Shown: positions 46,819 through 57,865 of the stretch, one piece after another | Layout of the letters: the number at the start of each line of letters is the position of its first letter | How positions within the stretch are numbered: the first letter of the stretch is position 1 | NCBI GenBank assembly: GCA_036023115.1 | Contig: JAYKKT010000061.1 | Coordinates: 15,087,001 to 15,151,000, forward strand | Direction of reading: 5' to 3' | DNA: 64,000 nt | Source: Brasenia schreberi | Taxonomy: Eukaryota > Streptophyta > Magnoliopsida > Nymphaeales > Cabombaceae | Translations under genes and position numbers: made by a program | The notes under the pieces: model-generated | Seen by the model: only the letters and a program-made list of their open reading frames with translations | Told to the model about the DNA's origin: nothing | Databases searched by the model: none

Positions 46819-49800
46819 TGTAAACACCCCGAAATCCCACGAATTCCTTAAACAAACCTGGTTTTGTAAAAGCAGCCCCAAAGGGCCATTTTTGAGTCTG
46901 GAAACCCAGGAGCCTTCCAGACAACCCTGTATATATGTTTTAAACTTCATATTTCAAAAATATATAATATGGCTTTTGAAAACCTTTTAAAACACGTTTT
47001 TGAAACCCCGAAGTGGCTTGGCCCGATCAAGACATGGACCAGGAGAGCTAAGAAGAGCCCGGAACCGGAGCACATGTCAAGCCCGGTACAACAACTCTTG
47101 TATCACATCCACACCCCCAGGATCTCGAACGTCCAAGACCCTGTTCTTATCAAAATATCATTTGAAGTCATCTCTGGAAGGCAGAAACGGAGGTGGACGA
47201 CCATGTTGGCGAAGACCCAACGCAGACGGAGTACTGATGCTGTCAGGCCCCGCACGAATCGTCCGTTTCGAACCCAGCTCGAAGGAGTCAGAGTTCAGTT
47301 TGGATTGAATCTAGACCATATATGTCCAAATCCCAATCCAAACCCATATGTGGACTTGAATTTGGATTTGGATCCAGAGATCCAATCCAATATCCATATC
47401 CATGGCCCACATCACCTTCTCATAAATGGAGGTGGGGCCCACTTGAAATTCACGTGGGATCATGGGCATGAGAGAGAGTGGGGATGGATAATATCAAGAG
47501 TGTTGTAATTAAGCTTGACTTGTGTGTCAAGTTTGGGTTTAATCATGTGGGTTAGCCTAATTGAGTGGGTTTAAGCTTGTAATTAGCCAAAACCTAACCT
47601 AGAGCTGCACCAACATGAGGTGGTTAAGGTCTATGGGCCATGCAAAGGGAGCTCCTTCACCTAAACCTAACCCAAAACACCTAATCCAAGCCTATTCCCC
47701 TAATCCACCCCTAATCTGAGCCTAATCACCTAACCCACTTCCCTAATCCCGGCCTAATCCCAACCTAATCACCTAACCCACTTCCCTAATCCTTCCCTAA
47801 ACCTAGGTTAATTTCCCTAATCCTAGCCTAAACCTAGCCTAATCACCTAACCTAGCTCACTAAACCTCACCCTAAAACCCAACCACCTAACCTAGCCCTA
47901 AACCCCTAAACCATCCTTAGCCCACAATCTACCCAAACCCCTAGTTTTCAAAATATCTGGCCCAACCCTTTTCAGCCCACCTTATCTACATACCACCCTA
48001 CCTAAACCACCTAACCACTACCCCAAGCCCAGCCCTAACCGACCTACCCATCCCTATTTAAACCCCCCCCCTTGGGGGCGGGTTTTCCTAGCTCGAAGGA
48101 CCCTCACCAATCCCAGCTGGGCCCTCTCTTTCCCCCATTTCCTCACTCAGCCAAACCTGCCCGCCTGCTCCACCTGCGCCGCCTGCACCACCACCATCCC
48201 TCCACCCCACCACAGCTCACACCACCATCTCCCAGCCGGACGCCCCCGCTTGCTCTCCATCCCAACCACCCGGCTTCTCTCTTCCATCCACCGCCTCTCC
48301 CCATTCGGTAAGCATTCCCCAACTCTACCTAAATCCTTCTCCACTCCCTCTCCACTCCTAGCCACCCACCCTATCATCATCTCAGCCCTTTGTCACCACC
48401 CTTTTCACTTAGCCGAACCTAGCACAACCTAAACTATCGGCCACTACCTAACCATCCTATCTACATCCGACCACCCTATAGGACTCCCATCCGACCACCC
48501 TATAGGACTCCCATTCGGCCTTCCCCTAAGACTCCCATTCGGCCTTCCCCTAAACTCCCCTTAGGTCCATATTCCCTAACCCTCTATACTCCCCATTCGT
48601 GACCCTACACACTTACTTGGCCCACCCCTTTAATCGCCCACATCAAGGCGACACCCACTTGCAACCGGCCACCTTCGAGGCGCCTATCCCGCGCCCCACT
48701 TGCAGCCGGCCAGCACCCTTGGTCACCCATCCTCGCGGAGCTCCCGTTTGCAGCCCAAGGCGAAGGCCAAGCCCACGCTCAAGCAAGGCCTCTACGGACC
48801 AGCTACTCGTAAGTGCCTAAACTCGGTCTTTAGTTGTATACTTGCTTGATATTCAATTTGATACGGGGTTGTAATAACGGAGCATAGTCTCCCCCCACTT
48901 GTAATAACGTGGCTTGGCACACCCACACACGTGCACTCTCTTAGTCGTGCACGATGTTGAACACACACGGGCCTAATCAGCCCCTAATACATAAGTGTAT
49001 ATATATACTTTCATTTTCGAAGGGTTTTGTTTAAGTTGGGTGCGTTGTCTTTCAATTCAAGCACTCACACATATTGAGCTTTCGCTCTTATTTGAAAGAC
49101 CCAAGTAAGGGCCGACCTATACTATTTGGGTTTTCATTTCATGTCATGTGGGTAAGTCTTTCAATTCAAGCACTTTCACACACATTGAGCTTTCGCTCTT
49201 ATTTGAAAGACCCAAGTAAGGGCCGACCTATACTATTTGGGTTTTCATTTCATGTCGTGTGGGTAAGTCTTTCAATTCCAGCACTTTCACACACATTGAG
49301 CTTTCGCTCTTATTTGAAAGACCCAAGTAAGGGCTGACCTATACTATTTGGGTTTCATTTCATGTCGTGTGAGTAAGTCTTTCAATTCAAGCACGCACCC
49401 ACATTGAGCCTTCGCTCTTATTTGTAAGACCCGAGTAAGGGCTCATATACATAATCTATATACATATCTCCCTTCGGTTATTTCCCTTTGGTTATTTCCC
49501 TTCAGTTATTTCCCTTCAGTATTGTCTTTACATTTCGGGTTTTCCCTTTGGAGTAGCGTGAGTTTTGCATTGCATCTACGCCATACCACGAGGTAGGACG
49601 CATATTGCATCAAAGCAAGCCCCGCTCGAATTCGCCCACGTAGTGGAGTGTTCATAACACACAAACTAGGTGGCCCGAAAAGGGATAAAAGAAAAGACTT
49701 AGGCACGTGCAAATCCACGTGATCTAAAACATGCAATCGCATTTTAAAGACCCAAAATAGACACCTCGAACTGCTTCGTAGACTTTCTCTCCAAAAACTC

Positions 49801-50032
49801 GATTTTTGCAAAGCGTACAGACTGACCCTTGCGTATCGGTGCAAGAAGGTCTGCGACGACAAGAGCTTACTTGCTCACAGTCGCCACGTTTAGAAGTCAG
49901 TGTTAAATATCTTCGCTATCTTAGGTAAGCTAGCTGGCACGCCCTGTTTGCATACATAGGCCTTAGACACACGAGAGGATCCGCTCCAAGCCCTGAAAAA
50001 GGCAAAGAGGCGGGGATTTTCGCGCGTCTACA
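46819..50032 (+). mobile_element. Solo Tat LTR (3214 bp)
   Basis: Starts TGTAAACACC and ends GCGTCTACA, with perfect 5-bp duplications ATATC at 46814-46818 and 50033-50037, and no internal region. It is of the B type but shorter (four subrepeats instead of seven and other indels). Splice-like sites at 48308 (GTAAGC) and 48809 (GTAAGT), stem-loop at 49824-49851. Probably left by recombination between the two LTRs of a full element. Confidence 0.95.
49075..49430 (+). repeat. Four ~111-bp subrepeats in the solo LTR
   Basis: Units marked by GAGC-TTTC-GCTC followed by TTATTTGAAAGACCC. The period is 111 bp, a multiple of three, which keeps a repetitive 87-codon frame open at 49074-49337; that frame is not a gene. 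Confidence 0.9.
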
Positions 50033-50735
50033 ATATCGAAATGTTCTAATGTATAAAATTCACATGTGAGGGATTTGTAAACATAAAGACCAAGAGACAA
50101 AGTTTAGTCTCATATTTAATAATGAAACAAACCCACATGTTTTTTTATAGAGTTGGTAGCTCATGAACCTTAGGTCAAAGAACATCGGGAGGACATGCGT
50201 GCACACGCGTGTGTCAAGACCAGGGCTTAGATTTGGATTTGGGAATTGTCTTTAGTCTTTGGTCTATTTTTTTGTATGAAAAAGTTTTGATTTAACGATT
50301 AAATGGATCCTATACGAGAACGATTATGAGACAAAGAGGTATATCAGTTGGATCAAATGTAAGATTTGTGATCCTCCCTTTGCCCATAGTGCTCCTCACA
50401 GTTTGTCACTGCTCATGCCTGCTTAACTTCCTCTTCAACCAAGATGACTAAGGCACGACCGAGTTCGGCATGAGTTAGATATGTATTCGTGCCGTGTGTA
50501 TTTTATCCTAAGAAAATAGTACATGCACTCATATGTATCGAGTAGCGAGACACTAATTTCTCTAAGGAAAGTCCGTAAGAGTGACTCACATAGATAAGTA
50601 ATTCTTATTCTTTTTTCTTGTTTTTTGTGCGGTTTGATTATGACTTTCGATGGATGAGTGATTGTTCTCGATTGAGACATGTTGATTGTTGTATATTTGT
50701 TTTTTATGTATGTAAGTTTGTAGTTTTTTCCAACA

Positions 50736-52200
50736 ATTCATGTAACAAGAGATTGCGGGTGGCACAAACACCAATTCCTACTCAATAATATTATTAAAGT
50801 TGAGAAAATTAATATCAAAATCCAACTATTTGTAAGTCTTAATCCAGATAATCGAAAAAATTAAGATTAAGGTTTGAATTTTGAAATTCAATAATATATA
50901 TTTTAGGTGTTTATGGATTTGATATTTCTCACCCCATAGTCAGTCAAAGATATTGGGGCTTTCTGCAAACCCTTAACTCAAACCCATTCCAATCACCAAT
51001 AGCAGCCCTATTCAGATCGAACTGCGTTGAAACCTGGGGGTCCTCAATTGAGGCCTAGTATTGTCATCCGTAGTAAGGAAGACAGCTCCAATGGAACTCC
51101 CAGTAATTTTCTTTATTTTTTATTTATATTTCGATGAAACCACCTCTAGAGAGGTCAGGAAACTCAATGTGGAACTCCCAGACAAGCATCTTATCTTAAG
51201 AAGGTTTTGAATCGAATACACATTTTCTTCTCTTTTTGATTAATAAACCACTTGGAGAAATTGGATTTCAGGAGGTTGAGAAACTCCGGAAAACTCACTG
51301 GTCGGGACTCCCAATCCCCAAGCTTAAACTGTGCATTTGCTCGAGTATGATGGTGTCGACGACTATGAAGCCAGACTCTTATTGCCAGTCAAGCTGCCAC
51401 AGGGGCTCTCCACTACTTTAACCCCTTAAAGCACAACATATTTCCCTTCAAGTGCTGTATGTGTGTTTTCTTTGAGTTAAGTTGGAAAGCATCACAAGAA
51501 GGTAGTTGGTTTAGTGAGTAAGCATGAGAGGATTAAAGATTCCCACAATTTCTTTTTGACCATAAAGTAGATGAGCAGAATGAATCTACTTTTTACAGTG
51601 CAGTAGGTGATTGCCTGCTCGTGACAGACTTATAAATCCTGTCTTTTATACAAATTTTATGTAAACAAATCCTACAAAAACAATCTTATAAACATTGTAT
51701 TGTGTATACGGTACAATACAAAATCATATATCAGTAATTTGATAATCCGGTGTTAGTCCGGTGGATTTAGTAAAACTCTGATTTTTGACCACTTGACATG
51801 ATCTCCGATACAAATATAATAAGTATTGGATTAGAAGTGTATTTGATGGAGAAAAACCTTCTTAGCTGCTAGAATACTTTTTCTTGACTTTCCTCGAGAA
51901 GCAGTTCTCTTCATGTGCTTCCATGAATACAATACCTTTAGTAGATTTGGTAGAAGGTTTTCCTTTAAGAAGACACAGGGTGACTCCTCCAAAGCAGTGC
52001 TTTTAGGATTCAAATGTTTATACAACTTATGAAATGACTCTCTTATTTCCAACTAAGACGCTCTCTTAATTATTGGACAGTTGAATCCATCTTAGTTACC
52101 TCTTAGGTCATCACCATCATAATTGAATGTATAGGGTCTTTAAATAGGATAGTTTTGGTAGTAAAAGTCTAGTTAATGTATTTTAAGAGAAAAGGTATCT
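50736..52200. other. Intergenic, nothing identified
   Basis: No recognised element or gene. Short open frames at 51236-51421 (+) and 51831-52052 (-, 73 codons, Lys-rich C-terminus) read like coding fragments but match nothing I know; either could be a decayed exon or transposon piece. Confidence 0.4.
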
Positions 52201-52392
52201 TATATCTATTTGTCTTATATATGCAATCAAATTTCAATATGTTTTAAAATATATGTAACAACTGAAATCAAAAGAGAATCTGTAAATGCAATATTTTATA
52301 TCTATTTGTCTTATATATGCAATCAAATTTCAATATATTTTAAAATATATGTAACAACTGAAATCAAAAGAGAATCTGTAAATGCAATATTG
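52201..52392. repeat. 96-bp tandem duplication
   Basis: Two copies, 52201-52296 and 52297-52392, beginning TATATCTATTTGTC and ending AAATGCAATAT. Essentially one visible difference (ATATGTTTT against ATATATTTT), so recent. Confidence 0.9.
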
Positions 52393-52908
52393 CTAACAAT
52401 GTCCATATGCTATGTGTGGTTACTAGTAACAACCAAATTCATACAATAGCCATTGGGACCAGTTCGACAACTTATTTCTTACTTCTTATTTTTCATTCTT
52501 GTATTTTAAATGTATCTTTTGATGCTAATATTCAAATAATCAAGTCACTTGAACTACAACAAAATATGTTTGGACATGTGAAAGCTTTTGCTCATCTCCT
52601 TTGTCATATTATACTCAACATCATGGCCGATGGCTTGTTAATACATCACTTCATCATGTTGATTTAGTAATAACCGCTTGCCTTGGCTTGATAGGTTACT
52701 ATTTGAAAATCCTCTTCCAATCTTTCACCATTTAAAATAAGTTCGAAATTATCATTATACCCAATATTATATTTTCAACAAAGGAATCTCGTTATTTCAA
52801 CATTTACCTACTAACAAGTGATAGACTCAAGTCTTGTTTTTCTGGCTCATATCTGTTGCTGAGCCAAACGGTTAAGTCTGAAGGCATATGTGTTTATAAA
52901 TATAATAT
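52393..52908. other. Intergenic, nothing identified
   Basis: AT-rich with no element or gene that I recognise. It does not match any Tat internal sequence, which matters for interpreting the LINE/E junction to the right. Confidence 0.5.
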
Positions 52909-53765
52909 ACAACAACAACAACTAAGCCTTTTCCCATACTAGATGGGGTCGGCTACATGGATTCTTTGTTTCCATAGATCCCTATCATGTGCCATGTTAG
53001 CAGTTAACTCCCAATAAGTTAGATCATTCTTTATTGTTTCTTTCCAACACTTTTTGTGGTCGTCCTCTACCTCTTTTAATACTTTCCAAAATTAGTTTTT
53101 CTAACCTTCTTACAGGTTCTTCTTTTGATCTTCTTTCTATATGTCCAAACCATCTTAAACGATGTTCTCTCATTTTATCCTCTATTGGTGCCACTCCTAA
53201 TTTGTTTCTAATAACCTCATTATGTATACGGTCTTTTCTTGTATGACCACTCATCCATCTCAACATCTTCATTTCTGTCACAGACATCTTTTGTACATGT
53301 TGATGATTAACTGCCCAACACTCAGAACCATAAAACATGGCAGGCCTAATTGCTGCTCTATAATATTTACCTTTTAATTTTAATGGTATCTTCTTATCAC
53401 AAAGAATACCTGATGCTCCTCTCTATTTTAACCAACCAGCATTAATTCTATGTGTAACATCTCCATCAATTCTTCCATCACTCTGAAAAATTGACCCAAG
53501 GTATTTGAAACTTTCCTTTTGTGGGATGCAATGTGTGCCAATTTTAATTTCTATGTCTTCTGAAGTAGCCAAATGTTCAAACTTACATTCCATATATTCT
53601 GTTTTTGTTCTACTAAGTTGGAGGCCTTTGTTTTCTAATGTTTCTCTCCATAGTTCTAATTTTCTATTAACTTTTTCCTTAGACTCCTCCACTAATACAA
53701 TGTCATCTGCAAATAACATACACCAAGGTACTTCATCTTGAATATGTTTTGTTAACTCATCCACC
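52909..53765 (-). pseudogene. 5'-truncated LINE (plant RTE-like) reverse transcriptase remnant
   Basis: C-terminal part of a non-LTR reverse transcriptase on the minus strand. FADDIVLVEES contains the catalytic DD box (53773-53423). The frame then continues after one stop (TAG where TGG is usual in the W-R-A/S-ASG motif, 53423) through [19 protein letters not shown] to GSECWAV and RWFGH (53338-53024). A frameshift near 53030 follows, then text such as RDLWKQRIHVADP and a (TTG)n tail at 52909-52930. The tail and end are like those common in plant RTE-type LINEs. The 5' part is missing; it meets Tat sequence at ~53757-53765. Confidence 0.85.
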
Positions 53766-55009
53766 ACAAACAACTCTTATTGGTTAATCAATGTAGAAGG
53801 TAAGAATTTAGCAGATCCTATCAATGTTCAATATTTGAAGAAATACCATGTGTAGGGTCTAAGTTAAATTCCCATTTTCGAAAATGTTTTAGGAAGATCT
53901 ACTTTGAAACTTCCAAAGTAAGGATCAAAGGCGAATTGTGTGAACCTGAATGAGAGAATCGACACTTACGAAAAAGTGGAGCTTTCCAAAAATACATGGG
54001 TTACATTTCAAAATTCTTCTTCTTACAAAAAAAGGCCTAGTTCAATATAGTAAGATACTTGCAAGTAGTACGCGCTATTTCTAAATAAGCTGATCTGGAA
54101 TGGATCGAGTATGACCTTGGGATAAGTCCTCCCCTCTTCTCTTCTCCTTCCAAAAGGAAAATATGGCTAAAACAAAGGGAAATCCCCACCAAATCTCTTT
54201 CCCAAAGAAAGAAAGCTGAATCAAAAATAGAAAATCGATTCTTCTATGGAAAGAAGGGAATAAAGAAAAAATACTCCCGAAGGGAGACCCTCTATGAAAA
54301 AAGAAAAGGCCAAAAAGCTCAAAAAGAGCAGTTTTTCGCTTCTTTGCCTCAAATCACGGGACGCTTCAGAAGGGACCGTGGTATCTCTTTTCCCATTCCT
54401 GCAACTTATCCCATGTAAAGAAAGATTCATTTCAAGGAATCCTAAAGTAAAAATAGGATTTGTTTACTTGAATTTCATTTTGTTTGAGAATTAGACGTTT
54501 TGAGTAAGGTATAGGAATTTTTGAAACTTAGCTTGATTTTCTTGTAAAACCTCCGCTAGATTAGCAAGTTTCAAGACTCAAGTAAAGGCAAACATGAGGA
54601 GCTCAAGGTCCTTAGGATCGAGGCTAAAAAGGAGTTTTTCTCTTGAAATGAATTTCAAAAACTCGAACATCGAGCAACATAAGGCCCGCTCACTTGAAGC
54701 AGCAAGTCTTCATAAGGCTCCAAGGTTCGACCATTCGATCTAGTCTCTAGGAAATTCCATCTCATCCATACCATGCACTTAAATATTCACGCATGAACAC
54801 TTCATACATGATACCAAATCAGGACTAGAACCCATAGGAAAATCCCCTTTGGCGAAAATCCTCTCTTACTAGGCTCAAAAGAAAAGCTTTTCTCAAAAAA
54901 ATGGAACGATCCCATATTCTCGAGATCAAATCCAGGGAGAAAGCAAACAGGGGTGTTAGCTTCTTCGCCATTATCCAAATCAATTTGGATAATGCCAAAG
55001 AGGGGCATC
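53757..55009 (+). pseudogene. Element E: integrase end and 3' non-coding region
   Basis: Starts inside the integrase C-terminal segment (NNSYWLINVEG, ADPINVQYLKKYHV, ending TAG at ~53857). Then ~1.15 kb of non-coding DNA like A 40487-41644, a perfect 12-bp inverted repeat CATTATCCAAAT / ATTTGGATAATG (54969-54994) and the PPT AAAGAGGGG (54997-55005). Everything upstream is lost; the neighbouring LINE occupies the junction. Confidence 0.8.
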
Positions 55010-57865
55010 TCTAAACACCCCAAAATCCAAAGATTTTGCAAAAACCAACACCTGGTTCAAAAATCAGCTTAAAAAGTCAAGTTTGGAATTTTCAAAAACC
55101 TAGGAGCTCAAATGTCTCAAAACCTCCGTTTTCCAACCCCGGTTAAATATGAATTTCTCAAAAATAGACAAAAGTCCCATTTTGCAAAAGCCAAGACGAA
55201 CATATGAAGTCTGGTCCAAAGTAGCTTCAAAAGGCAGGTTCAGAAGCTCAAAAGTCAGCCTAGCCTAATAAAAAGCAAATTTCAAAGACAAAAGAAGAGC
55301 CCAAGCCATGAGCAGACTTCAAGCCCGGAGCATCAAAGGCCAAGCCAAAAACATCTCCAAAATCACAAGTAATCCAAGTCTGAAATAGTGGAAATCAACG
55401 GAAACGGAGTCCAGAAAGGTGAGAAGGAGTTTGGACGACGAAATTGGGAAAAACCCAGCATAAGACGAAGTGTTGATGAAGTCAGGGCCCGCACAAAACA
55501 TTTGGCTTGAAACGCCAAGAAGGATTGAAGAAGAGAAAATTTTGGATTGGATCTGAATCCAAATATCTAGATCCAGATCCAGATCCAAATAAGGTTTGGA
55601 TTGGATCCGGATTTCATAACACAAGCCCAAGATCCATATCCATGACCCAAGACCCTTGCCTATAAAAGGACGTGAGGGGGTCTCCAGACGAAGATTCACG
55701 AGTTTGTTTGTGGGAGGGGAGAGAGAGAGAGAGAAAGGGAGATCAACAAAAGTGGTTTGACCTCACCTTTTTAGAGTGTGGGCTGGAACTTGTTGGCCAA
55801 GAAGCTTGCGTGAATCTGCACCAAAGGGAGATCCGGCAGCTTGGAGGGGCTTCTTGCTTGCAAGGGATTGGCTGCGTAGAAGGCCTTGAACCTTGTTTGG
55901 TTCCCCATTGAGGTTAGTCCCCAAAAAATATCCTAACCCCCTTCTTCCCCTAATCCTCTAAACTACCCAAGACGCAGCCCCTTGAACCCACCCAAGCTCG
56001 GCCAAAGTGCTGGCCGAGCCTTGCTTAGACCCATCCTAATCTAACCAAGATCATATCCACACAAAACCGCCCAAGCTCGGCCACTATCTGGCCGAGCCTT
56101 CCTTAGATCCCATTGAACCTAATCTCCCCTAAACATTGGCCTTACACCCTTCCTTAGATCCTTCTCATTCAGCCTCAAAAGCCTAACCAAACCGAGTGCC
56201 TAATGCACTCGGTTTCCTTAGCCATCCACACGCACCTAGCTCGGCCACTATCTGGCCGAGCATTGGCTTGAACCAGACCTAAGATGTCCATTAAATCCCA
56301 CCCAGCTCGGCCATTATGTGGCCGAGCAATGCCTTAAAACCTTGCTTTAAAACCTTACCTAAAACAATCTACCAAAACCCACCCAGCTCGACCATTATCT
56401 GGCCGAGCATTCCCTTAGAACATTACCTAAAAGCCTTGCCTAACACGTCCCCTAAAACCCACCCAGCTCGGCCACTATCTGGCCGAGCATTGCCTTAGAC
56501 CTTTATCCTTAAAACTTGCCTAGAACCCTTGCATTACACCAAGAGCTCCCCTAGATCCCACACGGTCTGATAGTCCAGGCCGTGCCTTACATTTTTCTAA
56601 ACCTAGACAAGGTACTGCCTAGCAGCACCCTACCTCGCCACCTTAGAAACATCCACGGCCTGCTACTGCAGGCCGTGTCCTACCACATCCCTAACACCCC
56701 CACCTATCAACCTAACCTAGATCTAAACTAGGATCAATACCAAACCCAGCCAAACAAGTTGCAGCAAGAGGCCCATCCAGCAGCTGCACCCAAGGTCGGA
56801 TCCAAGTGACAAGAGAATCCCAAACGAACCACTTGTAAGTGTAATAAATCCGGTCTTTTACATTACTTTCTTAAAGTTCAATTCAATTTGATACGGGGTT
56901 GTAATAACGGAGCTTGTCTCCCCCCGAGATGTAATATTGGTATTGGACACACAAGACAGACACGTGCACTTGAGCATTTCCGCTCTTAACTGTACACCAT
57001 CACACACACAAAGAGCTCGAGCATTTGTTCCACACCTTCATGCACATTTTGGGCCTTGACAGCCCATGGGATATAGCTGTATTTATATACTTTCAGCTGC
57101 GTGGGTTTTACATTCAAGTCGTGTGAATTTTCATTTAAGTTTTCACACTTGCACCCAAAGTTCACTCGAGCACTTGCTCAACACTCACACGCACATTTTG
57201 GGCCTTGTCCGCCCATAAGATATAGCTGTATTTATATACTTTCAGCTGCGTTTTAAGGTTCAGTTGTGTGAGTTGTCTTTCAATATATACACGACACACA
57301 CTCACATATTGAGCCTTTCCACTCTTAAGATATAGCTATATTTCCTTTCTGCAATTTCCCTTCCGCTATGTCTTTAAATTTTGGGTTTTCCCTTCAAGTT
57401 GTGTGAGTTGCATTGCATATCTGCCACACTCGAGATAGGGTGCATGCTTGCATCAAACAACCCTGAGCAAAATCGTGCAAAACTCGCCAAAAGCTAGGCA
57501 CTTGATGCACACACTACACGTCTAAGGCAATAAAACCCAAAAGACATAGGAACATGCAAATCTCACGTGAATAAAATCTGCAACTAGACAAACCCAATCG
57601 ATCAAACACTTTCATACTTTTCAAAAAGGTCATACTTGTTCAAAATCGAGTTTTCTAAATCATACAAACTGACCCTTGAGCATCGGTTCAAGAAGGTTTG
57701 CGACGAAAAGAGCCCACTTGTCCACAGTCGCCCCAAAAGTCAGATATTTTCAAAACTCTTCACTAGTTTGAGTAAGCTAGTTGGCACGCCCTTTAAAAGC
57801 GATGTAGGCACGAAAAGGTTCACTTCAGGCCTCAGAACCGAAAGTGAGAATTTTCGGCGTTTACA
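55010..57865 (+). repeat. 3' LTR of element E (2856 bp, third Tat subfamily)
   Basis: Starts TCTAAACACC (TG to TC) and ends GCGTTTACA. It shares the order of the other LTRs: ATCC-rich repeats (~55545-55610), TATA box TATAAAAG at 55661, GTTAGT at 55913, GTAAGT at 56835, the GGGGTTGTAATAACGGAGC block at ~56895, and the stem-loop at 57671-57698. The sequence is otherwise very different from A and B. The C-rich tract here is replaced by the hairpin block 55996-56677. The open frame 55319-55699 (-) is antisense. Confidence 0.85.
55996..56677 (+). repeat. Block of short perfect hairpins in the E LTR
   Basis: Inverted repeats with 4-6-nt loops. GCTCGGCCA/TGGCCGAGC at 55996-56019, 56075-56097, 56239-56261, 56305-56327, 56396-56418 (one mismatch) and 56466-56488. 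AAACCGAGTGC/GCACTCGGTTT at 56189-56215. CACGGTCTG/CAGGCCGTG at 56561-56584 (one mismatch). GGTACTGC/GCAGCACC at 56611-56629 (one mismatch). CACGGCCTGC/GCAGGCCGTG at 56654-56677. Sequence between them is CCTTAGA-rich and less regular. The block lies between the two donor-like sites of E. Confidence 0.9.

Larger units (their letters stand above)
46708..50735 (+). repeat. 3' LTR of copia C, split by the solo Tat LTR
   Basis: Left part 46708-46818 starts TGTTAGAATTAATGC; right part 50038-50735 ends TTTTCCAACA. Joined (without one ATATC) it is ~809 bp and aligns with 11719-12904, with a single copy of the ~140-bp unit. Confidence 0.75.

Noticed and set aside
51236..51421. 61-codon frame that reads like an exon
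   Set aside because: No recognisable motif, conserved splice context or neighbouring exon.
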